Assembly (NCBI GenBank): GCA_036898135.1
Contig: CM072511.1
Coordinates: forward strand, 80,904,762-80,968,761
Direction: 5' to 3'
Source: Oncomelania hupensis
Lineage: Eukaryota; Mollusca; Gastropoda; Littorinimorpha; Pomatiopsidae
Length of the DNA stretch: 64,000 bases
Under the pieces are notes generated by a model. That model made no database searches, was not told the origin of the DNA, and saw only the letters and a list, made by a program, of their open reading frames with translations. Both the position numbers and the translations under genes were made by a program. Below are positions 12,521-23,230 of this stretch, piece after piece. The first letter of the stretch is position 1. Every line of letters begins with the position of its first letter.

Positions 12521-13742
12521 CTGCAACAAAGAACACAACATTATTATTATTATTATTCAGCAGGCTTTATATTGACATGTTAGGTACAGCAAATAGGTAG
12601 GTAGGTAGGTTCAAAGCCATTCAAAAGTCAGTAGGCTATTTCCTGGGACACAGAAAGAAAAAAACTTGCGTGTTGGTGTCAGGCACGGTAAACATGCATG
12701 TACTATATTTAAACCATTTGACCGAGAATTTACTGAAAGCACTTTCGGGATCACAGACGAATAAAATAATCTTTTGTCCATCCAAGTAGCCTACAGTGGA
12801 CAAATATAATCTAAAGGACATTTCATTAAAGACACACACTTTTAACTAAGAGTAAGTTTTTAGTAACATTAAAACAATCATTACTGTGTATGGGCCTATT
12901 TTAACTTGTGTCCAAAGAAAGAAAGCATTCTTCTAGCCATGGTAGTGCTCTAAACTAGATATAAATACGTTGCGTTCGTTTCCTAATAATTATAATTCAA
13001 AATAAATTGCAGTAATGTAATTATTATTAAAGTAACAGTATAGTAGTACTATATAGTAATTATTATACTTTACCACTACAATTACATCTACTGTATATAA
13101 TCAAAACAATTAACAGATATGCAGTGACACGATTTTTGCCAAGATCGAGTTTGAAACTCTTTTTTTATGGTGGGGGTGGGGGGAAACTTCTTTTAGTATT
13201 TCCTTATCTGGAAATACTTTGAAATAGTAAGAAATCAAAACGAGTCAGCCAATCCATTGGAACCACTGAAAGGATTTTGACCAAACTTTATAGAAACATT
13301 ACTAGGTCAGTGGCCTTTCTCCCATGCCATCATATTTGCCCTACCACAAAAGTCAAGTCACTGGTGCTATTTTTGTTGCTAAACACGTTTTGCTCAATAT
13401 CTCAAAACTGGCTGAAGCAATTTAGTTGAATTTTGGTATACAGGTACTTCAAATCTAGGGCTATCCCTCAGTAGCAGTCCGGTTGTCGGTCAGTCGGAAA
13501 TTCATTATTTTTGCTTTGCGAATATTTTAACTACTACGAAGAAAGTTAAATCACTCATATTTAAAATTCCCTCAAAGGTCAAGGTCATTATGATTCACCA
13601 TTTTCTACATAAGTTTTGCGCTTTATCTAAAACTTGGGTCAGCCAATTTGGATAATGTTTTGCTTGTTGACAGTTCAGATCGAGGCCTATCATTCCACCT
13701 TTTCGTTTTGCTTCGTTAGGATAAATTGTATTTATTTATTTA
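12521..13742. other. Presumed PLAC8-like intron or intergenic sequence
   Basis: AT-rich, with (ATT)n near 12540, (GTAG)n near 12597 and AAGGTCAAGGTCA near 13576. If the two-exon PLAC8-like model is right, the equivalent region in copy 2 is intron. No coding signal seen. Confidence 0.4.
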
Positions 13743-13796
13743 ATTTATTTAATCGTTCTTATATAGCGCCTTTTCAGCTCAAGAGCTGCTCAAAGG
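13743..13796 (-). mobile_element. tRNA-type SINE 3' end, cut by the gap
   Basis: TTTAATCGTTCTTATATAGC followed by GCCTTTTCAGCTC is the 3' end of the same SINE family as 4990-5384. The intact counterpart continues at 39857-40000, so the contig broke inside a high-copy repeat. Confidence 0.8.
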
Positions 13797-14296
13797 NNNN
13801 NNNNNNNNNNNNNNNNNNNNNNNNNNNNNNNNNNNNNNNNNNNNNNNNNNNNNNNNNNNNNNNNNNNNNNNNNNNNNNNNNNNNNNNNNNNNNNNNNNNN
13901 NNNNNNNNNNNNNNNNNNNNNNNNNNNNNNNNNNNNNNNNNNNNNNNNNNNNNNNNNNNNNNNNNNNNNNNNNNNNNNNNNNNNNNNNNNNNNNNNNNNN
14001 NNNNNNNNNNNNNNNNNNNNNNNNNNNNNNNNNNNNNNNNNNNNNNNNNNNNNNNNNNNNNNNNNNNNNNNNNNNNNNNNNNNNNNNNNNNNNNNNNNNN
14101 NNNNNNNNNNNNNNNNNNNNNNNNNNNNNNNNNNNNNNNNNNNNNNNNNNNNNNNNNNNNNNNNNNNNNNNNNNNNNNNNNNNNNNNNNNNNNNNNNNNN
14201 NNNNNNNNNNNNNNNNNNNNNNNNNNNNNNNNNNNNNNNNNNNNNNNNNNNNNNNNNNNNNNNNNNNNNNNNNNNNNNNNNNNNNNNNNNNNNNNN
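13797..14296. other. Assembly gap of 500 N
   Basis: Exactly 500 N residues, a conventional placeholder size rather than a measured gap. The left flank ends within a SINE at the end of duplicated block copy 1. The right flank begins 11 bases beyond the splice donor of SWEET exon 5. The gap therefore joins two contigs whose true adjacency is not shown by sequence. Confidence 0.99.
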
Positions 14297-14307
14297 AAGC
14301 TACTTAC

Positions 14308-17300
14308 CATTACAAAAAAATCCTTTAGCAAAAAGCCGAATGTGAACCAGCTCACACCAGAAAAAAAGTTGAACAGCACCAACCAAAATGACATACTCTC
14401 TGAACTTTTGGTACGACAAATATCCCTCTGGTAAACAGATCAAACAATATTTTAAAAATATTTTTAGAATACCAAAGGCCCACAGCACAAGAAATGAAGT
14501 GATAACACATAAACAAAAATATTTATCCTGGAAATCCCCATCTAATACAGTAGCATTCCATTTAAAATTTGTGTTTACTACAATATTATTACTGTTACAA
14601 TCAAACATCAAAATGACCAAACATTTTTACCCAAGACTCAGAATTTACATGGTTGGCATTAGAAAACTAGAAGGGCAAATCCCATATGACGCACATGCCC
14701 CTTATGGAACTTGCAATATTTAACATAAAAATGAGTGCCCAGAAGAAAAAAAAATGAAACGGTGGCATTAAAAAACGCATAGTAATGCCGACTTTGATCT
14801 TTCTATGCTCTTGACATTGAGATGACATTGACCTCCGGCTCAAAATACACATGTACTACTAAATAAAGTACAACAAAAGTTGCAACATGCCCAAAAAAAC
14901 ACAAAAAAAACCCAGTAATCTTGGAATTACATTGACCTCTAGTGACCTTGATGTTGGGATGACCTTCATCCTCAAATGACCCTTCATATATGTATGATCA
15001 AATAACTCAATGTTGGTGCATACTATGGGTATATACAGCCATATGTATAATTTTGCAAGACATAAAATGCACCTTGACCTTCAAGATCAACACAAAAACA
15101 GAACTTATATTAAAGATCAATCTATCATCTCTAAATACAACAAGTTTGGACTTAATATCTCTCATTGTTAAGGGTCAGGGTCACTTCAAAGTACCTATAC
15201 TAACCCACTTTGGGCAGCTCCAGTGACCTTGACCTTGAATGATGTTGACCAAATGTACATAGTATGTGTGTCTCACTGAAATCTATCCTGCATCAAAGAA
15301 TCATAAGTTCAATATTAATAACCTAGAAAAAAATAGTGAAATTTTGTGAAAAATTGTCATTTTTTGACTAACATTTGTTTACCTCGTGACCATGACCTTG
15401 AGGTGAAGCCATTCATTCACTGATCATTTATGAGGTCATGGATATACCCCATCTTACCATTTAAATGTGATAGTTGAAATAGGTTCTGAGATATTAATCC
15501 ACTGACGGACGGACACAATGTTTTTTAAATGTCATTTTTGGACTATTTAGGACTAATCTTGCACAGATTTGCAAAAATCGGGGAAAATTTGGGGGGAGGG
15601 GAGGGGGGAGGTGAGGGGGGTTGAATACATAAGACTCACATTGCTATGCATGCGAGTCAAAAAGTGCGCAATCATTTGCATCTTCCTCTCAGATTGCCAC
15701 AAGTTACATTTTTCACTCATGTTATAATACAAAGTATGGTCTGCGAATGCATGATTTCACAAGCGCACAGCACACCTACATGTGCTCCCCCACTCACACA
15801 TACACACAAATATGCACCAATTCACGAACACATACACTCTTTGTCCTAACTGAATACAGTGCTCATTTCACTCAAAGTACACTTCTTGGAATAGCTACGT
15901 ATGTAATATTATACCTTATAGGAAAACTACATACCAAAGATGCCATAGGAGAAATGAACACACACACTGACATGGTGCAACAAATTAATCCCATCTGCTT
16001 GGATGCTACTTCCAAATTATGCTGTGTGATGTGCACAAGCAGCAGAGGGGAGATTAGGACCACAATTCCTATCACCATCAATCTGTGAAAATGAGCCTGA
16101 AAAAAAATCATTATTACATGTAGAGTAAGCTCAGATAGGAACAAAATGAATAGAGAAAAAAAAAAGAAGAAACACACACACAGTTCACCTCCAGTTGTAT
16201 GAACATATTTATGTGGCAAACCATGTACCAGTTGGCCCACAATGCTCACAATGTTAATGTTTATCTGATTACATTCGTGGAATTTAGCCTTGTTTTACAT
16301 TGATAAACAGTCTTTAATAAATTTGAAGTTTGGATTTTTTCTGAAGCTTCAATGCATGGGTTGTTTTTATCATCTCTTGTTTCTGTCGATAGTTTTTTGG
16401 ATGTGAGATGGATGGCGTAGATAAGTTTCACACACACGCATACAACACACACACAAAAGAAAGAAGTGTTTTAAAAATTAAAAATAAAGATAATAATTAC
16501 TAATAGATCAAATTTAACTTAAAGACTTCAAGAGATTGCAAATGCTTATCAAAAATCAGATGACAACCTATTCTTGAGCACAAGACACTCCTTGCCGCTT
16601 TCCTTACACATCAAGTTAAAAATATTCCATGCTAAACAGCCGAATTTTGTCTCACCTTTTGGGATGTGTACGCATAATAAACAAACATGTATGAAAGTTG
16701 CAACAGAGCCCCTGCCGCATTTGTAAGCACCAGATTTGTATTGCTCTGCAGAAGTCCATATTTGGCCCAAAGGCAAGCACTGTTGAACATATCAAACACA
16801 CTTAGGTTTTAATATATATACATGTGGTACACAAAGATAAATAATAATAGAGACAGAAACAACTTGAAATGTAACTACCCCACACAGAAGAAAGAGATGA
16901 ATCCATTTAAATATGCATTTAATATATCAGATTTTGTACTCAATCCACAAAATCAAGTAATTACATACACATAGCGCTATTCCCATTTCTAACTAAAGTG
17001 ACAGTCTACAGCTACAATTAAAATAGTCTGTCAGAAGTTAAAGGATGTATAATCTTTTCTGTGGTTAGAACGTAATAATCTGTATGATGATTGGCAAAAG
17101 TGAGAACACAGGGCAATCACATCAAATGAAACTGACTGACAACCGTTTTCATAATTAAACATGACATGCATTTCAAACCTTTTGGTCTTTTGCATTACCT
17201 TACAAAAAATGTGATGAAGGGAACTGGAGAAATCAGATCTGTTCCTCCTTGTTTTACAATCTGGATGCATATCTGACTGAAACATAAAGCAATATAAATG

Positions 17301-20300
17301 TTTGGGAGAAAAAAAATCTTCCAAATATTACATAACAGAATGGTTTCCAGTGTCAGATACATTCGCAAAAGTTTGAAGTTTTTGTTAACAAAATTATGTA
17401 TGTTTAAAACTATAGGCGTTTAGGCTATAGCAGATAACCAATTGAACTATTGTGAGCTCAAAGAACAAATGTTACTATTTTATTTTCATCCACATAGATG
17501 GCTACTGTATTATATTTATTTATTATTTTCTGCTTACTAATAATATTTATAATTTAAAAAATGAACTAAATAAATTAACAATTCAAGTAATAAGCTATAG
17601 TTTTTTTTATAGTAATCTACATTAAACAACACAAATGGATTTCCTTCCTGACGTCTATTACTGATCTCCCTACCTATACACTGCATGTTTAAGTGATAAA
17701 TACACAGAGGTGCCAACCCCCTAATCTTCTTGTCAGTATTTCCGGACCCGTTTGTCAGTATTTTTTAAACCTTGTCAATATTTGTTTTTCCGCAAACCCC
17801 AGCCTATGACATTATAACGACAGGCTTACCTCTGAAATAGCAGGCTATTTTCAGTCCTCTAAAATCACCATGAAAATCAGATTGTTGAACACCACACTTG
17901 TTTTACTCTAAAATCACCATGAAAATCAGCTTGTTTTACTTAAAATGAATGATACTGATAGTCTTTTCAATAAAAGCAATGTCAGCAACAAAATAGTTTT
18001 ATTGTTTCAAGGACTTAGCAGTTGCATTTTTCAGAAGTGTAGGAGAGAGTTTTGTTTTGTAGTAGTCAATATTTGAATTTCTTGATTTCAACTGCAGTAT
18101 GGCATTCAGTGTCTTACTTCCCATAGTCCCTCTAAGTCAGTTTTATTTTTTCTAACCAGAGAAAAGACCCATTCACATGAACAGTTGGACACAGGGATCA
18201 GGAGAATCCTGAATATGATCTTGGACAGTAAGTAAGCTTTGTGTCTAGCAGATGCAACATGCCTGGCAAAAAGCCACCATGACTTATAAAAAAATCGAAG
18301 CCACAGACAGTACAGCGTGCATACTTTGTTGACAGTTTTGACGCAATGATGCATGGATGTGCTTCTGTGTATGAATGCAAAAAATCTTGCAGTCGTTTAG
18401 TTGCAGGCTTTGTTTTCTTTGATGAGGAATCGGCTTCGTCATCAGACTTAGCCGCTTTTCTTTTTCTGGGTTTACAACGTCCTGCCATTATCTCGATTTT
18501 GAAACACTCTGAAAGGCGGTGAAGACTATTATGGAGGGAACTCATGCAGGTCTAGCTATTTTTAGACAAGGGTTAGGGTAGGGGTAGGGTAGGGTAGGGT
18601 TGGGTTGGGTAGGGTAACCCTAACCCAACCCTACCCTAATCCCAGTTAACATCAGTCTAAAAATAAATCTGTACAAGTTCCCTCCATTATAGTCTTCACC
18701 CCGAAAGGCTAAGAACGAGTGTTTTTATTGGACAAATGGATCATGTGTTTGATTCGGGTTCAGCGGTTGGGTAAGAGTAACGCACATGCTTGATTCGGCT
18801 TTCATCACGTGATTGATTAGGGGTACAGTCATGAATCCAAAAGCGTGTCGGAAAATACCGCAGGCACACAGCGACGTTTAGTGGGTGCATGAGTACTATT
18901 CTAAGACCAGAAACCGGTACAGAGGACCGCTGGCAAAGATAAACGATCGGCAACTTCTCCTCCGTATTCTTTTCAAAGCTACCGTATTTCCGTATTTAAT
19001 TCACTTCGCCGGAAATAAATACGGTCAATCCGTACTGGTTGGCGCATCTGCAGGGATCAGTTTACTAGCGCGCCCTGCGCCATTGACGCATAAAAATTAA
19101 AAATGACCCATCTACAATTCTTGCCAGGGGCCAAATGGCGCTTCGATTTTTGGTACCAGTGCGCCACCACAATAACAGTGCACTGTATTGGAGGCGACAA
19201 ACGTGCTTTTGCTAAGGCAAGTTCAGCGATTGGCTATGAGGGCCCGGATGTTGATCTTTCAGCCAATAAGAAGTGTTGTACAATTCTTCCAAATCAGAAT
19301 TTGCTATCGTCTGCGCGTATGTTGTGTCTGTGCAAGGAGGATTTTGTTTTTTTCTTTGTGCCGCTTTGAAAATGCCCCCCCAAAAAACTCCTAAATTTGA
19401 GGTAGGACAGTCTAGACTGTCGTTTGCTGCTGTTAAACTACAGTCTACCGCCGCTAATCCTACGCATGATGATTGTGTGAGCCCCGAGTCAAGTCAAAAT
19501 ACTGATCCCTGTTCTGGTTAGTGTTTTGTTGGTAAACATGCTTCACAACACATGCACACTCACAATAATCTATTTTGTTTTAATTTCTGTAATAATATCT
19601 CCAGGTTATCTTTTACATGTACGTAAATTACTGCTGGAATCATGGCCCATTGAAATTTGATCTGAGGGGCCCAATGGCCCATAGCTTTTTTGTGTCAGGC
19701 TGAACCCTGCATCTGCATATATGTGTTCTTCACATGAGCGTGTGTATCATATTTGCGCAATATGCTAGTAACAGACCATTGCTTTTTGAGTTTGATTAAT
19801 GATTTCGGGAAAAATGTGTGGAAATAAAATATTTAGTATACTTAGTCAACTTTAGCCGACTTGCTTGTGGGCCACCACAGTCAATATTGGTTGGCATAAT
19901 GGGGTTCATATCAAGTGGTTTCAAAGCAAGTAGAAGTTCAAGTACCATTACCCTAGCTGTAGCTTTATCTGTTTAACATGAAACAGTGTTGTTTGCAAAT
20001 GTAGACAATGGCGGTCTAAATGAAAGTCAATTAAAGTTGACAATTGTGGTAAAAGAGGTTTGCATATGGAACCAAATTAATTATTGTAAAATGGCCAGAT
20101 TGTGCTGCCAGTTGTAAACAACATCAATAATTAAAACGCCTTGAGAAGATCTCTGAGCTTGTAAGTGCGCTATATAAGAGAAATATCTTTTTTTTTAAGA
20201 ATCAGTAGCCTACATCACAATGGGTGAACACCACAGACATAAACACTAAATAGAATAAACCAGGGGAAAGCCAAATATTACAAAATCTCTTGGAGGTATT

Positions 20301-20396
20301 TAATGTAACTTACATTCCAACCATCTGGCACAAAATGGTTGAAATGGACGCAGCCGCTCCAACTACATCCAACATAGTTGTTGGCAACAACTCCAT
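14308..20396 (-). CDS. SLC50A1: SWEET sugar transporter (MtN3/saliva family), exons 1-5; last exon missing
   Basis: Minus-strand gene assembled from five exons: 20396-20314 (ATG at 20396), 17276-17199, 16779-16656, 16096-15935, 14427-14308. They join in frame with AG/GT borders to give 189 codons. It starts MELLPTTMLDVVGAAASIST, and the family signs are GGTDLISPVPFI (MtN3 repeat 1), WAKYGLLQSNTNLVLTNAAG, LICCTMSVCVFISPMASL (repeat 2) and SWFTFGFLLKDFFVM. The layout fits a seven-helix SWEET (two three-helix repeats plus linker helix), a facilitative sugar carrier of plasma membrane or Golgi. About 25-35 C-terminal residues, including the end of helix 7, are absent: the donor after exon 5 is 11 bases from the N gap. 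Intron 1 carries a hAT-like relic. The short exons are missed by long-ORF searches; identity rests on family pattern recall. Confidence 0.85.
14840..15600. repeat. Diverged repeat rich in TGACCTTGACC motifs
   Basis: Multiple TGACCTTGA/TGACCTCT-type words (for example near 14932, 15068, 15222 and 15389), then an AAAATTTGGGGGGAGGGG purine run at about 15580-15620. The motif recurs as TCAAAGGTCAAGGTCATT at 13573 and its counterpart. Probably an old dispersed repeat in SWEET intron 4. No ORF. Confidence 0.5.
18110..18488 (-). pseudogene. hAT transposase remnant: BED zinc finger joined to dimerisation region
   Basis: Starts MAGRCKPRKRKAAKS (basic, nuclear-signal-like), then LSTKYARCTVCGFDFF and, after a frameshift near 18270, ARHVASARHK, completing a BED-type C2H2 finger. 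It is followed almost at once by ILLIPVSNCSCEWVFSLV and RKNKTD, the C-terminal hAT dimerisation signature. The whole DDE catalytic core is missing. This looks like an internally deleted, non-autonomous derivative; not a functional transposase. Confidence 0.75.
18521..18705. repeat. Foldback element with telomere-like repeats
   Basis: Two arms of about 48 bp are inverted repeats: GGTGAAGACTATTATGGAGG at the left, and its near-perfect complement ending ...CTCCATTATAGTCTTCACC at the right; both arms also end in TTTTTAGAC next to the core. The core is GGGTTAGGGTAGGGGTAGGG-type sequence, then its complement CCCTAACCCAACCCTACCC, that is, head-to-head degenerate TTAGGG repeats. It sits in the 5' part of the hAT relic. 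Confidence 0.8.
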
Positions 20397-20911
20397 CCTG
20401 ATGATCCTCAACTCAAGCCAAGGCTCAACTGTCCGTCAACATAGCATTGTCTGCTCAGATACCTGCATAGTGGCAAACTACAATAGAAATAAACATATAC
20501 AATAAGACCAAACAAAAACAACAACAACAAACTAATCATACTTGTTTTCAATAAACATATTTCTTATAAAAATAGTAAACTTACCTTTATTAATGAATTT
20601 ATAACTGAAAGTCACTTGCGTTTATGCGTAGCGTGTACATGACAGCAGAGTTGTATTTCCTGTCCCGCATATTATGTTCTTGGCGAGGTATGAAAACTTG
20701 GAGCTGAACTGCCTTTAGCAATTTAGAGAAAATCATATATTTTTATGATTATTGAGTACGTATGGATTTAAATAAATGAACTAAATTTTTTTTCTCTGAA
20801 TATGCCAGGAAAATATAGGTACAAATAACAGGGAATTGATTTGATATTATATTCATTGGGTCTCAACGCATAGGGGGAATAACTTCCATTCAGAGTTCAG
20901 AGGTCGTCATT
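20397..20911. promoter_or_regulatory. Shared upstream region between SWEET (-) and SUGCT (+)
   Basis: This 515-bp interval separates the two divergent start codons and must hold both 5' UTRs and probably a bidirectional promoter, unless either gene has a further non-coding first exon. No TATA box is obvious at a sensible distance. A TTTCCTG motif (ETS-like on the other strand) occurs near 20658. No other feature is clear; promoter function is inferred from arrangement only. Confidence 0.5.
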
Positions 20912-21587
20912 ATGGAAAGGCTAATGAAATGTGTTATTTGCCAAAGAGCGGTGAATAAAGCTTCATTTTACCGACTTTGTAACACCAACAGAGGTACTTT
21001 TGCATTTTGACATCAATGTTATTTGAGTCTTGCGCTTATTATGGTACCACAAACACAGGTTTATTATGTCTATGATTATGAACAGTTATTCAACTTATTG
21101 GTAATTGAACTTGTTCAACAAGTTGTTGAGTTATTCTGCATAATTATGTTTGTTTGACAGCTCTCCGATCAGATGCTGTAAACATCTCTGAAGGCCCGCT
21201 GCATGGAGTGCGTATTCTAGACCTCAGCAGGTATGAATTAATATATAGAGATATATTCAGAAATCAACATAATATTAATGTTGTTAAAGTGCAGTCATTT
21301 ATCATGCCTTTTTAACAGTTACAAGGAAAGTTGGTTTTATTTTTGCTTTTTAAAATTTTTAAACACCAGCTACACCTTTAATTTTTACAACCCCCCCCCC
21401 TCCCCCAGTATATATCAGCAGTGATTCATTAATTGATCCTATTCATTGGTAAAGTCTCCTCTCTGAAAATCCTTATCGGGAAGAGAGGGGACTATAAACT
21501 GATTTAAAAAAAAAAAAAAAATTTGATCCTAAGTGGTGTTTCACCCGTCCCCTATACGCTTAATGTGTCCGGGAACGTAAATTTACT

Positions 21588-21627
<40 letters not shown>

Positions 21628-23149
21628 CTAAAATAAGTGATGTTTCACCCGTCCCCTATACGCTTAATGTGTCCGGGAACGTAAATTTACTCAAAAAAAA
21701 AAAAAAAAAAAAAAAAATGATCCTGGATATTATTGGAAGAAGAAAAGTAAGCAAATTACTCATCTGCTTTTTAGATTCACGTGCACTCAGACAAATCACC
21801 ATGTACAAAGTATCATCTGTAATTCTGACATCATTTTTATAATGAACCAGTAATCACTTCAGCATTTTAAAACATCAGTTCAGTTGTGGTTGGTGATAGT
21901 AAGAAGAAATAAATGCTAAATCCTTGGAGACTGAGTTAAATTTAATAATTACCTTGGTGGAACCGAAATCTTAAACACATCTAGAGGTGGCGTGTATGAG
22001 TACATTTAAACTAAAGTCGTACACACATTTTGCCCTTATGTTCAAAATCTGTTGTAGTTATGGACGGTCTTAAACCAATCTTTTTTAGTTTGGGGGGACT
22101 GGGTATGTGATGTGCAGCATGACCTCAGCTTTGATTTGACCTAGTACTTTCTTCTGACTGGAATGGAAGAAATCCTATAAACCTACATTTTTTAATTCGA
22201 TGTAACCTCTGAATAAACATCCAAGAGGAGGGATGCCAAAATTTGGTATTTACTGCAGTTTGTCACCAACAATTTAGATGGAATTTCTTGGTCATCATAA
22301 TGGTCAAAGGGTTTCAAATGATCCATTTTATGAACATTCTTTCTCTTCACTAAAGGCTAGCTATATCAAACATGAGTTGATAAACAAGCCTGTTGGCAGC
22401 CATTTGTGCTCTCATTCATGCGCTTTTGAACAAAGTTATGGACATAATATGTACTTACAAACAGATTTACAACAAAAGAGTATCGCCGGTAAAGTTACAA
22501 CCGGATTTATTAACAACTGAAGACTACAAACATTCATAAACGCCAGTAACAGTTTTTTTAAAAAAGGAAAAATCTGGGACATGGCACATGGATACCCTTT
22601 TATTTTGTTCTCGTATTTCTTCACGTTATATCTAGCCATTATCCCATGAAGTTAAATAGAGTGTACATAATCAGTGAATATCGATCCAATGGACTGTGTT
22701 TCTGTAGTGTGTTTAGCATTTTTATCTTCAACTTATTCACATTTTCGCTGAAATCAAGTTTTTGTGAGGGATTGTACTTTAACAACAGACCTTAATTACA
22801 AATAAACAAACAATGCTGATAAGTGCAGAAAACATTCACAATTATAACTAATCTGATCTAATCTGGTTTTAATATGCTTCGGATTCTTTTCTGTCAAAAC
22901 ATTTTAGCTAATATACCTTCGTACTGCTTTCGCCTTCTGGGTACAAAATCGAACGTAACAACCCTTTGGGTATGTATACCGAACGTAACGTGTCTCAACA
23001 GGACATAATTTTGACGTAATATTTTACATGTTAACACGGTCTTGCAACACCAAGCGTCATCAATTTTTTTTCCCATGAGACAATTAAATCCATATATCAG
23101 CATTACTCCTGTCACAATAAGCCATGCAACTTAACTCTCTCTCTCTCTC

Positions 23150-23230
<81 letters not shown>

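Larger units (their letters stand above)
1..13796. repeat. Large duplicated block, copy 1 (homologous to 26113-39910)
   Basis: This stretch aligns end to end with 26113-39910 in the same orientation (position 1 pairs with 26113, position 13796 with 39910). Differences are scattered substitutions (roughly 1-2% in the first kilobase by eye) plus small indels, mostly in simple repeats: a G run of about 80 here against 18 in the other copy, and GAT/GAG repeats in SUGCT intron 7. From about 7263 to 9311 no difference was seen. All LINE and SINE insertions inside are shared, so the copies separated after those insertions. The block ends directly at the N gap, inside a SINE. Reading: an uncollapsed second haplotype or a recent tandem duplication; the fixed-size gap favours the first. 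Confidence 0.95.
17705..19050 (-). mobile_element. hAT-like DNA transposon relic in SWEET intron 1
   Basis: The ends form an imperfect 14-bp terminal inverted repeat: CAGAGGTGCCAACC at 17705-17718 and CAGATGCGCCAACC (minus) at 19050-19037. TATTTCCGG-type subterminal sequence occurs on both sides. Inside, on minus, are transposase remnants (see 18110-18488). An 8-bp target duplication could not be confirmed at these borders, so the ends are approximate. Confidence 0.6.

Noticed and set aside
13634..14434. 266-codon frame across the gap
   Set aside because: Most of it is N; its real right end is the reverse strand of SWEET exon 5.
16549..16776. 75-codon minus-strand frame
   Set aside because: Overlaps SWEET exon 3 in the wrong frame; the correct frame is limited to 16779-16656.
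19372..19521. 49-codon frame MPPQKTPKFEVGQSRLSF...
   Set aside because: Has a decent start context and could be a first exon, but no partner exon, family match or conservation is visible; it may belong to a mobile element near the hAT relic.
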